Notes: generated by a model not told the origin, from the sequence alone. 64,000 bases of DNA from Loigolactobacillus bifermentans DSM 20003 (GCF_001434575.1 NZ_AZDA01000090.1:1-64000), one strand, 5' to 3'. Counted from the first letter of the stretch, positions 26,218 through 35,851 are shown. Numbers and translations are program-made.

Positions 26218-26272
26218 GGCGGATAGTCCTTTCTCTGTTTGATCTACCCACAGTATACACAAAACCACGATG

Positions 26273-26310
26273 TAAAAAAAGAGGCGACACCTTCCGTGGC
26301 ATCGTCGCTT
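26273..26310 (-). terminator. Minus-strand terminator/attenuator upstream of HAD gene
   Basis: On the minus strand AGCGACGATGCC-ACGGAA-GGTGTCGCC folds into a stem with a small bulge followed by TCTTTTTTT. It lies upstream of the HAD promoter, with no ORF before it, so it ends either a short leader or an independent small transcript. Confidence 0.6.
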
Positions 26311-26518
26311 AACAAGCAAGTGTGAATGTGTGGGTTTGTTGGGTAACAGAGGAAAATAATTGCTGCAATACAACACGAAAATATATGTACTGTAACCGCT
26401 TGCTTATCGCCTTTAGTATAGCATATTTTAAATAGTATGCAAGATTAGCTAGCGTTTTTTACGAAAGCAAGTGCTACAATGAAGAAAACGTTTATTTGAC
26501 GCTTCAGGGGGCTTTCTT

Positions 26519-27709
26519 ATGCACTTATCAACCAAGCAACGCCGTGGTTTAATACTGGCGCTTTTTATCAGCGGTTTTCTCATGCGTGCGCCGATCACCA
26601 CCCCACCGCTGTTTCTCACCCCACTGGCCCGCGCACTCCAAACGCAGCCCAGTCAACTGGGGATTCTCACCACCTTGCCGTTACTGATGTTCATGATCTG
26701 TTCTAATTTCGGCGCACCAATCATGCAACGACTGGGCCTTAACCGAGCCTTATTAGCGGCCGTCACGTTATTAGCGGCTGGGTCACTGGTGCGGTTATTA
26801 TTAAATTTGCCAGCTGTCTTGGTAGGCACTGTTTTAATTGGGATCGGCATTGCCTTACTGAACGTGTTGATGCCAGTGTGTGTGGCCCATTATTTTCCCA
26901 AACAGATTGGCCAATTGACGGCGGTTTATTCCTTTGCCATGATTTTCGGTAATACCATTTGCAACTTAAGCACCGCACCGCTGAACCACGCTTTTGGTTG
27001 GAACGCCATGTTCACCTTGTTGGGCTTTTTACCGTTGATTATCGTCGCCACTTGGTTATGGCTAGGCGGCCAGTTAAAGGACGTCGCCCAACCAGCCGCG
27101 GTCAATATCGCTACCACCCAAGCGCCGCATTTATGGACCAACCCGCGGGCTTGGTTTTTCCTACTCACCTTTGGCGGGCAATCCACGTTAAACTACACGG
27201 TAACCGCCTGGTTGCCTAGTTTAATGGCGTATCACCACTTAAATAGTACCCATATCGGCTGGGTCATGGCGGCTTTCACTTTGATCAGCCTGCCCATTGC
27301 ACTGTTTTTACCAAGTTTACTGGCCCAATTGTCCCAACGCTGGCTGGCAATTTTAACCGTGCTTGCTGGCGCCTGCGGGATCATCGCTGCCTTAATGCTG
27401 TTTCACCAAAATACCCAGCAACTGTGGTTTTGGCTGTTAGAAAGCAGTTTGATCGGCTTACATATTGGCTTTTTCTTCATGGAAGTGCTGACGATGTTTG
27501 GGCTGAAAACCAGTACGCCACAAACCACCGCCCGACTTTCTGGCATGGCGCAGGCTGGCGGCTACTGCCTGGCCGCTTTAGGGCCCACCTTGTATGGCTG
27601 GGCCTTTGCCGTCAACCCATTAGGCCAGTGGCAAAACATAGCCTATTTAGCCTTAGTGCTGATGACCTTTGGCGCAGGTTGGAAAATCGTTCATTTAAAA
27701 CAGCTTTAA
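26519..27709 (+). CDS. MFS transporter, CynX/NimT-like
   Basis: Twelve-segment major facilitator of the cyanate/nitroimidazole (CynX) subgroup, probably an exporter or anion transporter with unknown substrate. The 396-residue length is typical. The N-terminal segment FLMRAPITTPPLFLTPLARAL and PSQLGILTTLPLLMF match this subgroup's start. GGGGG precedes ATG 26519. It is transcribed from its own promoter region and is followed after 107 bp by the CPA2 antiporter on the same strand. Confidence 0.85.
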   Translation: MHLSTKQRRGLILALFISGFLMRAPITTPPLFLTPLARALQTQPSQLGILTTLPLLMFMICSNFGAPIMQRLGLNRALLAAVTLLAAGSLVRLLLNLPAVLVGTVLIGIGIALLNVLMPVCVAHYFPKQIGQLTAVYSFAMIFGNTICNLSTAPLNHAFGWNAMFTLLGFLPLIIVATWLWLGGQLKDVAQPAAVNIATTQAPHLWTNPRAWFFLLTFGGQSTLNYTVTAWLPSLMAYHHLNSTHIGWVMAAFTLISLPIALFLPSLLAQLSQRWLAILTVLAGACGIIAALMLFHQNTQQLWFWLLESSLIGLHIGFFFMEVLTMFGLKTSTPQTTARLSGMAQAGGYCLAALGPTLYGWAFAVNPLGQWQNIAYLALVLMTFGAGWKIVHLKQL

Positions 27710-27816
27710 TGAAGCAATTAAAAACCACAACCGACCTGCACTGCCTTGCAAACCACTTTGCTTCTCACCGCAGCACGTGCTAAGATAGAACAATTCATTT
27801 TGAAAGTAGGCGTATT

Positions 27817-29646
27817 ATGGCACAACTCTCTTTGCTCGTCGTGATGTTGGCGGCCTTGATGATCCCACTGCTCATGGCGCAATTCAACATCACACGGATT
27901 CCCACGGCCGTCGCTGAAATCGTCGTCGGGATCCTATTAGGAAAAAGTTTACTCAACCTGGTCCACGTCACGTCTAACCTGACCATGCTCTCTAGTTTAG
28001 GTGTGATCGTGTTGATCTTTCTCTCGGGGATGGAGATCGATTTTGACCTCTTTAAACCCCAACCGAAAAACAATGGCCCTAGCTGGACCCCCGTTAAAAT
28101 GGCCAGTTGGGCCTTTGTTGGCATCTTAGTCACTGCTGGCTTATTAGGCTGGCTGCTTCATTTAATCGGCATTTTCAACGATTACTTGCTGGCGACCATT
28201 ATTTTCGCCACCATTGCCCTTGGAGTGGTAATCGCGGCGCTTAAGGAAAAGGAACTGCTTAGCAAACCCTTGGGCCAAACGATCTTACTCACCGCCGTAT
28301 TAGGCGAAGTCGTCCCCATGCTGGCCTTAACCGTGTACGCCTCCTTAAATGGGGGCCACGCCGGTCGCATTTGGCTGGTGCTGCTGATTTTCTTAGCGGC
28401 CATTATCTTATTGCTGCGATTCCGCGGCATTTATCAATTCTTCGAACGCATTGATAAAGCCACCACCCAGCTGGATATTCGCCTGGCCTTTTTCCTGATT
28501 TTCACGCTGGTCACCATTGCCGAACGTGTCGGTGCTGAAAACATTTTAGGGGCCTTTTTAGCCGGAATGGTGATGAAACTCTTACGGCCTAGTGAAGCCA
28601 CCCAAGACAAGCTCACTTCATTAGGCTACGGCTTTTTGATTCCGATTTTCTTCATTATGACTGGTGCCAAGCTTGATCTACGCAGCTTATTAGCCGACCG
28701 CCAAGCGCTGGCTTTGATTCCCGTATTCTTCATTTGTTTCATGGTGGCAAAATTAGTCCCATTTTTGGTATTCAAAAAGCGCTTCACCACGCAAAACGCA
28801 CTTGCCGGCAGTTTCTTAGCCTCCACTACCATTACGTTGGTGCTGCCAACCTTGCAGGTGGCACGAAACTTAAACGCCATTACCAGTCAACAGTCAGGCG
28901 CCTTTATTTTAGCCGCCATTCTCACCTGTGTCCTGTCGCCGATTCTCTTTAACCAATTTTATTATCCTGAAAAAGAGGACCTGGTGAAAACCAAAGTCAC
29001 CTTTGTAGGCACCAACTTACTGACTATGCCGGTGGCGCAACAGCTTTCCAAAGGCTGGTACGACATTCGCATGGTGACGGATCGACCAAAAAACTATCGC
29101 ACATATAATAGTGAGATCGACAATATTCAACTGCTGGATCGTCTGGACGAACCCACCTTGGTTGACAATGGGATTTTCGACACCGATATTTTAGTCCTCG
29201 GCTATTCCGATTACGAACTGAACTTCACCATGGCCCAACAAGCCGTTCAACACCAAGTGCCGCGGATCGTAGCTCGGTTTGAATCCCATGATATTGCCGA
29301 AGACCGTTATGAGATTCTTGCGCAACAAGGCGTGGAAATTTTCAACAGTTATAACGTTAACATCAGCCTGTTGCGCGGCATGATTGAATCACCGTCCAGC
29401 CTGAAAATTCTCACCGATACCGAAGCCGGCCTGTACGAAGTCACCGTTCACAACCGCCGCTTCACCGGCATTGCCTTACGGCAGCTGCCCTTTATTGACC
29501 TGATCACCGTCAGCCGCATTTACCGCAATGGCAAATACGTGCCGCCACATGGTGACACCTTGATCGAACCCAACGACCACCTAGTGTTCACCGGCGACAA
29601 AGACGTGGTCAAGGACTTACGGCAACAATTGAGTCGGAAGAATTAA
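27817..29646 (+). CDS. CPA2-family cation:proton antiporter with TrkA-like domain
   Basis: Membrane antiporter of the KefB/C type for K+ or Na+ in exchange for protons. The first about 385 residues hold the 12-13 segment antiporter core with the motif GVIVLIFLSGMEIDFDL and a functional-Asp region. The cytoplasmic part has a Rossmann-like TrkA-N domain (FVGTNLLTMPVAQQL; the Gly-rich loop is degenerate) and a TrkA-C domain at the end (RLP, DHLVFTGD). The degenerate nucleotide loop may mean altered ligand control. 609 residues is normal. A terminator follows 15 bp after the stop. Confidence 0.9.
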   Translation: MAQLSLLVVMLAALMIPLLMAQFNITRIPTAVAEIVVGILLGKSLLNLVHVTSNLTMLSSLGVIVLIFLSGMEIDFDLFKPQPKNNGPSWTPVKMASWAFVGILVTAGLLGWLLHLIGIFNDYLLATIIFATIALGVVIAALKEKELLSKPLGQTILLTAVLGEVVPMLALTVYASLNGGHAGRIWLVLLIFLAAIILLLRFRGIYQFFERIDKATTQLDIRLAFFLIFTLVTIAERVGAENILGAFLAGMVMKLLRPSEATQDKLTSLGYGFLIPIFFIMTGAKLDLRSLLADRQALALIPVFFICFMVAKLVPFLVFKKRFTTQNALAGSFLASTTITLVLPTLQVARNLNAITSQQSGAFILAAILTCVLSPILFNQFYYPEKEDLVKTKVTFVGTNLLTMPVAQQLSKGWYDIRMVTDRPKNYRTYNSEIDNIQLLDRLDEPTLVDNGIFDTDILVLGYSDYELNFTMAQQAVQHQVPRIVARFESHDIAEDRYEILAQQGVEIFNSYNVNISLLRGMIESPSSLKILTDTEAGLYEVTVHNRRFTGIALRQLPFIDLITVSRIYRNGKYVPPHGDTLIEPNDHLVFTGDKDVVKDLRQQLSRKN

Positions 29647-29660
29647 TCATTTTACGCTAT

Positions 29661-29684
29661 CAAAGCGGCTACGGCCGCTTTTTT
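29661..29684 (+). terminator. Terminator of antiporter gene
   Basis: AAAGCGGC-TACG-GCCGCTTTTTT. A nearly identical hairpin ends the sugar symporter gene at 37296. Confidence 0.88.
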
Positions 29685-29724
29685 AGTTGCGCTGGAAAGG
29701 CCGCTTAGGTTAGTTGAACAAAAC

Positions 29725-29767
29725 GTCCTCCGACGAAAATCGGACTGGAACGCCATGAACACGACTT
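29725..29767 (-). repeat. Intergenic repeat II, inverted partial copy
   Basis: The reverse complement of this 43-bp stretch matches 37980-38020 (GTCGTGTTCA..GCGTTCCAG..C..ATTTTCG..GGAC) at most positions. A further imperfect match to the core (GGCTGAGCCCATTTTC) lies at about 29842-29857 in the other orientation, so the pair can form a large hairpin. Confidence 0.6.
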
Positions 29768-29804
29768 GAAGCCAATCATAAACCGATTGTCTTCAAGCTC
29801 GGTT

Positions 29805-29834
29805 TTATGCTAAGTGATAAATCACTAAGCATAA
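29805..29834. repeat. Inverted repeat (hairpin) in long intergenic region
   Basis: TTATGCTAAGTGAT-AA-ATCACTAAGCATAA is a 14-bp stem with a single A:A mismatch. It lies between repeat II copies; no gene is near on the plus strand. Confidence 0.65.
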
Positions 29835-30097
29835 CGCCACGGCTGAGCCCATTTTCACCTCCGGACTTAAATTTACCCGACGCCACTTGAAATGATGATC
29901 TCATTAAAATGGCTGATCGCTATTGCTTGAATAACAGTTAATCGTTATCACTGGCAAATTGGTTTTTAATACCTCAATCAACGTATTTTAAAAAATTGCA
30001 ATCTTGCGCTGCTAGCGAATGCGAATTGTTTTATTTGTGGTTATCAGCTTAACATGAATCACATGAACAACATCAAGTCTGGAGGCATGGATGACTC

Positions 30098-30183
30098 AGC
30101 GCCATGTTTCTTACAAGCGGTTTTCCCACAAGAATGGACAATTTATCTTTACGTTAGCAAAGTATCCACACCGCACTTAGTAG
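30098..30183 (-). repeat. Structured intergenic repeat I, copy A
   Basis: Read on the minus strand it contains CTTTGCTAACGTAAAG (hairpin 1), TGTCCATTCTTGTGGG then AAGAAACATGGCGCTGAG (hairpin 2). It matches copies B and C at 37411 and 37544 in the opposite orientation. The rest of 29685-30312 has no credible gene. Confidence 0.75.
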
Positions 30184-30240
30184 CCGTGAAATGGTCCTTA
30201 ATGGCTTTGTCACTTAGGACCAGGCTTCAAGCTCAAACCC

Positions 30241-30352
30241 CACAGCGTTATCTTCAGCCCGATTTTCGCCAGAGGACTGCCCGCAGCCGCTGCACAAAGC
30301 GCTTGCCAGCACCAAAAAAAGCCCTCAATTCGCATTAGAATTAGGGCTTTTC
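30241..30352. repeat. Intergenic repeat II, copy next to first galM
   Basis: About 105 bp that align with 37991-38093 (CAGCGTT, CAGCCC/GATTTTCGCC, CACAAAGCG, AAAAAAGCCCTCAA, TTAGAATT). Both copies sit directly 3' of a minus-strand galM gene and include that gene's terminator. Confidence 0.7.
30313..30352 (-). terminator. Terminator of first galM gene
   Basis: AAGCCCTCAATTC and GAATTAGGGCTT form a stem; on the minus strand a run of seven T follows. Confidence 0.85.
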
Positions 30353-30357
30353 TTAGA

Positions 30358-31377
30358 CTAATAATCAAACTGCCAACTGGTGGTGCGGTGAAATGTTTGG
30401 CCTGGCAGTAATACACAACCGCTAAGTTGGGGATCAGCGGTGGGGGGCACTTGGGCTTCCAAGGCTACACCGTCATACTGGCCTAAGTTCGCCGCCACTC
30501 CTGTGTGATTGAAATGGTTGGCCGTGTAAGCCACTACTGATGGCGCATCAGTGGTTAACGTCATGCGCCGGCTGGTACCCGGTAAGCTCAGCACAGCACC
30601 TTGTTGCTGGTCATTTAGCAAAAACGGATGGTTTAAACCATGTTCTGCCACAATCTGTGGGTCAGTGCTGCGCAACACAGCCCCTAATGCTTGCGGTTGA
30701 CGCAAATCAAATACCGTCCCAGCCACGGCTTGTCGTCCGGTATCCGGAATGCTAGCCGCATTTAACGGCAAATAATAATCAGCGTTAATTTGTAGCTGCT
30801 GCGCCTGCACATCTTGTCCCGCATCCGCCAAGTTAAAGTAGGTGTGATTAGCAATATTGCACAACGTTAATGCGTCGCTCACCGCCGTTACAGCAAAAGT
30901 CAACGTATCCTGATCCGTTAACGTATAAGTGACTTGGACCTGCAAATTACCAGGATAGCCATTGTGCCCAGCGGGATCAAATAAGGTTAATGTGACACTA
31001 GCAGTGTGCGCAGTGTAATCGGTGGTGAAATCAAATACCTGGGTATCCAAACCTTCATCCCCACCATGAGCATGATTGGGGCCATCATTTAATGTAAATT
31101 GCTGAACCGTGTTGCCCACTTGCCACTTACCTGCTGCCATCCGGCCAATGATCCGCCCAACAGTACCACCAAGAAAATTCCGTTCTTTACTGTAATCCTG
31201 AAATGTCGGCAAGCTCATGATCATATTGGTCTTGTCGGCGGTTGTAGGCACTAAAATTTGGGCCACAGTAGCGCCATGATTTAAAATCACTGCGGTCATA
31301 CCATGACCGTTGGTTAAGTGAATGGCGCAATAATCGCGATCATGCGCATAACCATACTTTTCAACTGTAACGTCCAT
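30358..31377 (-). CDS. galM: Galactose mutarotase (aldose 1-epimerase)
   Basis: Interconverts alpha and beta anomers of galactose or a related aldose. The 339-residue protein has the GalM core. FLGGTVGRIIGRMAAG lines the sugar site, followed by NDGPNHAHGGDEGLD with the catalytic His. NIANHTYFNLAD carries the second His, and an acidic residue lies near the C-terminus (GVALEAQ). I chose ATG 31377, preceded by AAGGGAGA. The gene lies 58 bp after the DUF5107/TPR gene on the same strand, separated by a terminator-like hairpin. A second galM ends the gal operon at 38177. Confidence 0.9.
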   Translation of the reverse strand: MDVTVEKYGYAHDRDYCAIHLTNGHGMTAVILNHGATVAQILVPTTADKTNMIMSLPTFQDYSKERNFLGGTVGRIIGRMAAGKWQVGNTVQQFTLNDGPNHAHGGDEGLDTQVFDFTTDYTAHTASVTLTLFDPAGHNGYPGNLQVQVTYTLTDQDTLTFAVTAVSDALTLCNIANHTYFNLADAGQDVQAQQLQINADYYLPLNAASIPDTGRQAVAGTVFDLRQPQALGAVLRSTDPQIVAEHGLNHPFLLNDQQQGAVLSLPGTSRRMTLTTDAPSVVAYTANHFNHTGVAANLGQYDGVALEAQVPPTADPQLSGCVLLPGQTFHRTTSWQFDY

Positions 31378-31392
31378 GCTTTTCTCTCCCTT

Positions 31393-31425
31393 CAAAAAAA
31401 TGCGGTCTCACCAACGAGACCGCAT
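31393..31425 (-). terminator. Intercistronic terminator/attenuator before galM
   Basis: ATGCGGTCTC and GAGACCGCAT form a perfect 10-bp stem; on the minus strand seven T follow and run straight into the galM ribosome binding site. It either ends the DUF5107 transcript or sets a low read-through into galM. Confidence 0.82.
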
Positions 31426-31435
31426 TCTTTAATGA

Positions 31436-34400
31436 CTAAACTTCCGGTTTCACAAACGCTGCATGCCGCAACACACCTTGATGGCTATTGGTTAACGCAG
31501 TTGCTTTCATAAACATCGCTTGGGCCTTGTCGGTTTCGTTTAACCCTAAATAACCGAGTGCCATTAAATAGTAGCAATGCACACTGTTGCGTTGTTGATA
31601 ATCCTCATCAAACAACAAGGCATCTGGCAAGGAAACGGCAAAATAATCCATGACAAACTTGTTAAAGATCTGCTTTTCACCGAAGCTAACCAATTTATGG
31701 TATTTAGCCACAGCCTTTTCTGGCTGGCCCAGTTGTTCATAGGCCAAACCTTGGTAGAAAATTGTATCGGCTGGTTGGTCATTGTAATACATCATGTCGG
31801 TAGGTTCCGTTAAACCTACCGTGGCTTGTTGTAAGTATTGCGTCGCGTGGGCCTGATCGCCAAGTTGTTTGTAGGCATAGCCTAAGTAGAAGTCAATAAT
31901 ATCATCATGCGCAATTGGCAACTTACCTTCCCCTAAACTGCGTGGGTAAACCAAAGCCTTTTGTAACTTGTCAACGGCCGCTTGATAAGCCCCAGCTTGC
32001 AAGTCAGCTTTCGCCAATTCAATCAACGCATACTCATACTGAGTGCTGACTTTGCCTTCGCCACCTTCCCAAGGATGGAAGATGTGCGCCATTAATGCAT
32101 CATAAGCCGCTTGATATTGGCCAGTTTCGTTCAACAATGTCACCAAAGCAACATAACTATCATCCCGTTGGGCCACTAAGTCTTGATGCGCTTGTAAAAA
32201 GGCCAACCGCTCTGGTAAAGGCCGATTAAATTTCTGATACAAGGAATCCAGTTCAAACACGAGCCGCGCATTGGTCGGATCCAGTTTAAAGGCCTTTTCC
32301 AAATACGCTAACGCCTTATCAGATTGATGTTGCTTATTGTAATACGCAATCGACAAATTCCGGTAAGGCATGGCATAGGCAGGCGCCAAAGCGACTGCCT
32401 TTTCCCATAATACCACGGCCTTGTCGTAAATTCGCTTGTCATAGTAAAAGTTGCCTAAATAATACGGCGCATAGCCATCTTCAGGATTAATGGTTTGAAT
32501 AAAGTCCAATACCACAACATCAAACAAGCGATTTGGGAAGACGTAATCTGGTGACAATTTAGCGCCAGCCTGCGCGTGTTGCAAGGCGGTCTCTGATTGT
32601 CCTAATTTAGCATAAGCGTAGGCCAAATAGTAAGCTTGCAACGGTTGTTGGCCAGCATAACGTTCTAACACCGCAATGGCATCCTGGTATTGTGCGGTAG
32701 TTAAGTAAAGTTCAGCTAAGGCCAACACATCGTTTAACCGCCCGCCAATATAGTGGGTCAACTTGGCTTGATCCGCTGCAGCCTGACTTAATTGTGCTTG
32801 TTCATACAACAAACCAGGTTCACTGGCGTCTAAGGCCAAGCTTTCCGTTAAGACCGTTTGGGCTTGTTCGTTTTGACCTAATTGCCGTAAAATATGGGCT
32901 TTCAGTGTCCGAGCCGTTAAATCATGGTAATTACGCAACAGACTTTCATCTGTAAAGTGTAAGGCTTCCGTTAAGGATCCTTGCGCTAGTTTGATCTTTG
33001 CTAAGGCTAAGAAGCTAACTGCCTGGGTATCCCCTGACCAAGTGGCCTTGTAAAAAGCATCATAAGCCGCATCAAGCTTGCCTTGCTTCACCAAACTTAA
33101 GCCTAGATGATAGCTGGCCGAACCGGAAACCGGGTTGGTGTTGTGTTGATTTTGCCGAGCTAATGCCTTGCAGAAATAAGGTTCGCTAGCTGCAAATAAC
33201 CCTTGGCGATACAGTAATTCCCCGTAAGCATCGTTTAGCCGTTTGTCCCCAGGATCCCGTTTTAAGCCTTCCAAATAATAGGTTTCAGGCCGGAAACTGG
33301 CGTGCCGATACTGTTCCAAATGTTGGCCGGCAAAGTACAATTCGTCATTAGTTTGCAGCTTTTCTGGTGCTGCAATGGCCGTAGCTGCGTCTGGAATCTT
33401 TTCAATTTTATCGGCGTCTGGTGTATATGTCACCAACGTATTGCCTGTGGCATCCGTCACCGTGACGGTTAGATCTTGTGCTGTACCGCTGACATTTTCC
33501 TGGACGTCTTTAAACGTTGCAGTTGGGCTTAAATCAACGACCTGGTCATATACCTTTTTCCCTTTTGCCGTTAGAATCACGTGGGCGCCAGGATAAGCAC
33601 TGGTCGTATAGGCCGCTACAGTGACTTGCTCGGCATTTTTTTCCAAATTAACTGCCGCATGGATGGTGGCATTTTTCACTGCACCAACAGCCTTATACGG
33701 CATGAAATATTCCGTGGCATGCTTTTCTTCATGGGGATTTAACCAAGTAAAATCAGGCTGATTATCCGTAAACGTCCCGACCATTAATTCAATGTAAGGG
33801 CCATTTTCATCGGTTAACTGATGGTCCCAAGACTGGCCAAAATCGCCATTGCCCCAAGTCCACTGCTTTTTACCTGGTGACGTGTGATGATCCGCGACGT
33901 GCAGCAAACCAGCTTGCTTTTGATGATCATAATTGCCTAAGAAATTGTAGTTGGAATGCGCTGCCATGTAAGAAGTTGGAACCGGTACATTTTTATACCG
34001 TGAAATGTCCACACCAGCTGAATAATCAACTTTGTAATACTCACCAGTAGCAATTGGAAAATCAGAAACGGCCCGCTTACCATGATCAAACACCGCATGC
34101 ACATCAGGTGGGAAAATAGATTGGGTGTGGTCGTTGACTGGTACCGCCGGGTTGGCCCACCATAAGAAGGTTTGCGGCAAATCCGTTGGATTAGAGAAGG
34201 TTTCATCGATTTTCAAGTAAGCTTTATCAGGAAACATGGTAAAACCGACTAAGATCTTCGTGCCGTACATCCGATCCACATCGCTGATCCATAAGGTTTT
34301 CGAGCCATCTTTATGGTCTTCGGTGTAATAATTAATTGGCAAAAACGTATCTGGCCGATGGTGTTGTGGCCAATTAAATTCGATCCCACCGGAGATCCAA

Positions 34401-34744
34401 GAACCGGCTAAACCGACTAATGCTGGCTTAATGACCTGGTTATAATACACAAAATCATAGTGATTGGTTTTATCCAACATCCGCTGGATCCGACCGCCAA
34501 GTTGTGGCAAAAAGGTCACTTGAATATAGTCATTTTCTAAAATGACGGCTTGATAGTCTTGATCATGTTTCTCATCAAACACCCGCTCAGTGACTGGAAA
34601 AGGATAAACTTTCCCTGTGCTACCCTGATAAGCACGGTTTTCCAAAAACATTGGATTCTTTTCAGGTTTAGCGGTGGCATAAGTAGGAATAGTTAACGTC
34701 TGACGGGTCAAGGTCACTCCGCCATTAGTAGTTTGAATAGACAT
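31436..34744 (-). CDS. DUF5107 domain protein with C-terminal TPR array
   Basis: 1102-residue cytoplasmic protein with no signal peptide. The N-terminal about 440 residues match DUF5107, a sugar-mutarotase-like beta fold (LPQLGGRIQRMLDK, GSWISGGIEFNWPQHH, LWWANPAVPVNDHTQ) of the sort found in carbohydrate-active proteins. The remainder is a long array of tetratricopeptide repeats (about 480-1090; units such as AYYLAYAYAKLGQSETALQHA). No reaction is established that I can state. Its place between an AraC regulator and galM, near a sugar symporter, argues for a glycoside- or glycan-processing role. A cre-like site lies in the divergent promoter region. Confidence 0.85.
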   Translation of the reverse strand: MSIQTTNGGVTLTRQTLTIPTYATAKPEKNPMFLENRAYQGSTGKVYPFPVTERVFDEKHDQDYQAVILENDYIQVTFLPQLGGRIQRMLDKTNHYDFVYYNQVIKPALVGLAGSWISGGIEFNWPQHHRPDTFLPINYYTEDHKDGSKTLWISDVDRMYGTKILVGFTMFPDKAYLKIDETFSNPTDLPQTFLWWANPAVPVNDHTQSIFPPDVHAVFDHGKRAVSDFPIATGEYYKVDYSAGVDISRYKNVPVPTSYMAAHSNYNFLGNYDHQKQAGLLHVADHHTSPGKKQWTWGNGDFGQSWDHQLTDENGPYIELMVGTFTDNQPDFTWLNPHEEKHATEYFMPYKAVGAVKNATIHAAVNLEKNAEQVTVAAYTTSAYPGAHVILTAKGKKVYDQVVDLSPTATFKDVQENVSGTAQDLTVTVTDATGNTLVTYTPDADKIEKIPDAATAIAAPEKLQTNDELYFAGQHLEQYRHASFRPETYYLEGLKRDPGDKRLNDAYGELLYRQGLFAASEPYFCKALARQNQHNTNPVSGSASYHLGLSLVKQGKLDAAYDAFYKATWSGDTQAVSFLALAKIKLAQGSLTEALHFTDESLLRNYHDLTARTLKAHILRQLGQNEQAQTVLTESLALDASEPGLLYEQAQLSQAAADQAKLTHYIGGRLNDVLALAELYLTTAQYQDAIAVLERYAGQQPLQAYYLAYAYAKLGQSETALQHAQAGAKLSPDYVFPNRLFDVVVLDFIQTINPEDGYAPYYLGNFYYDKRIYDKAVVLWEKAVALAPAYAMPYRNLSIAYYNKQHQSDKALAYLEKAFKLDPTNARLVFELDSLYQKFNRPLPERLAFLQAHQDLVAQRDDSYVALVTLLNETGQYQAAYDALMAHIFHPWEGGEGKVSTQYEYALIELAKADLQAGAYQAAVDKLQKALVYPRSLGEGKLPIAHDDIIDFYLGYAYKQLGDQAHATQYLQQATVGLTEPTDMMYYNDQPADTIFYQGLAYEQLGQPEKAVAKYHKLVSFGEKQIFNKFVMDYFAVSLPDALLFDEDYQQRNSVHCYYLMALGYLGLNETDKAQAMFMKATALTNSHQGVLRHAAFVKPEV

Positions 34745-34784
34745 GTTTTAAACACTCCTTTCGATTTCTCCTTCAGTTTAATCT

Positions 34785-34798
34785 AGAAACCGTTTTCA
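34785..34798. promoter_or_regulatory. Catabolite-responsive element (cre) candidate
   Basis: The minus strand reads TGAAAACGGTTTCT, a 13/14 match to TGNAANCGNNNNCA. It lies between the divergent DUF5107 and AraC genes, 41 bp upstream of the DUF5107 start, so CcpA could repress this locus. Confidence 0.5.
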
Positions 34799-34917
34799 GT
34801 GAATGCACTTTAACTGTTAAAATATGGATTATTCGGTACAGACCAACTTGCAATGACACACTAACCCGTTTAAACTAAAAAAATGAGAACCATCATTTTT
34901 GGAAGGAGTCCTCTATC

Positions 34918-35799
34918 ATGCGAAAACTACAAGGCTTTCCCAATGAATTTCTTTATGTATTGCCACGCGCTGTCCTAGACAACTTTACGTTCTCCCCTGT
35001 GATCAAAAACCTGTATTTCACAGATATCGGCTTTTATCCTGACGCCAAGCAACATTATGTGCACCGGGCCACTGGCGCTAAAGAATGGATTCTCATTTTT
35101 TGTGCCAATGGTGAAGGCACCGTGATTTCGGATAAACATGCCTGGAAAATCAAACGCGGCACTGCAATTTTATTACCGCCAAATCAAGAACATACTTATT
35201 ACGCCTCGCAAGAAAATCCTTGGGATATTTTTTGGGTCCACTTTTCCGGCGACTTTGTGAAAAGTTATTTGCCTGGTGGGTTGGAACAGCCCGACGACTT
35301 TTACAACTTTTCAAATTTAACTGATGACAATATTAAATATCTCATGTCCCTGTTTTGGGAAATGTTACAGGCCTTACGCACTGGTTTCTCTTACCAAGCT
35401 ATTTTCTTTGTTTCACAAATTCTTGGCGTACTGCTCGCCTATATCGGCATGCACTGTTCCAGCGATACCATTAAAACCAGCTTGGCCAACGAATATGTTA
35501 ATCATGCCTTACAATACATTTACGATAATATCGACCAAAAAATCACGCTGCAACAATTAGCCGATCATTTAGGTGTGTCGGTGAGCTACCTCGGTCGTCT
35601 GTTTCACAACAGTGTGGGCACCAGTGTTAACGCCTTTATTACCAGCGCTAAAATGCAACAAGCCAGCCATTTTATTCAAAACACCACCTTGTCTATTCAA
35701 GAGATCGCCCAAAAATTTGGCTATGCGGATCAGTTTTATTTTTCCCGACAATTTAAAAAAGAGTTTGGCCATTCACCATTGAAGTTTCGCCACCAGTAG
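34918..35799 (+). CDS. AraC-family transcriptional regulator
   Basis: 293-residue sugar-responsive regulator. The N-terminal cupin-like AraC ligand domain (about residues 25-130; IKRGTAILLPPNQEHTYYA) is followed by two helix-turn-helix units (about 190-290). The recognition segments are TLQQLADHLGVSVSYLGRLF and IQEIAQKFGYADQFYFSRQFKKEFG, ending in SPLKFR. AAGGAG precedes ATG 34918. It is divergent from the DUF5107-galM genes and 104 bp upstream of a sugar symporter on the same strand, so it most likely activates both sides. AAAAATGA/TCATTTTT dyads lie just before its start and could bind a regulator. Confidence 0.9.
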   Translation: MRKLQGFPNEFLYVLPRAVLDNFTFSPVIKNLYFTDIGFYPDAKQHYVHRATGAKEWILIFCANGEGTVISDKHAWKIKRGTAILLPPNQEHTYYASQENPWDIFWVHFSGDFVKSYLPGGLEQPDDFYNFSNLTDDNIKYLMSLFWEMLQALRTGFSYQAIFFVSQILGVLLAYIGMHCSSDTIKTSLANEYVNHALQYIYDNIDQKITLQQLADHLGVSVSYLGRLFHNSVGTSVNAFITSAKMQQASHFIQNTTLSIQEIAQKFGYADQFYFSRQFKKEFGHSPLKFRHQ

Positions 35800-35837
35800 C
35801 AAATAATCCATATTCATGCGCTTCCAATCCATTCAAA

Positions 35838-35851
35838 AGAAAACGATTTCA
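35838..35851. promoter_or_regulatory. cre candidate upstream of sugar symporter
   Basis: AGAAAACGATTTCA matches the cre consensus at all but the first position. It lies 53 bp upstream of the symporter start. Confidence 0.5.

Noticed and set aside
26218-26376. N-terminal extension of the HAD phosphatase gene
   Set aside because: The extension contains the promoter-like TATACT and a terminator hairpin, and its residues do not resemble protein of this family; TTG 26217 has a good ribosome binding site.
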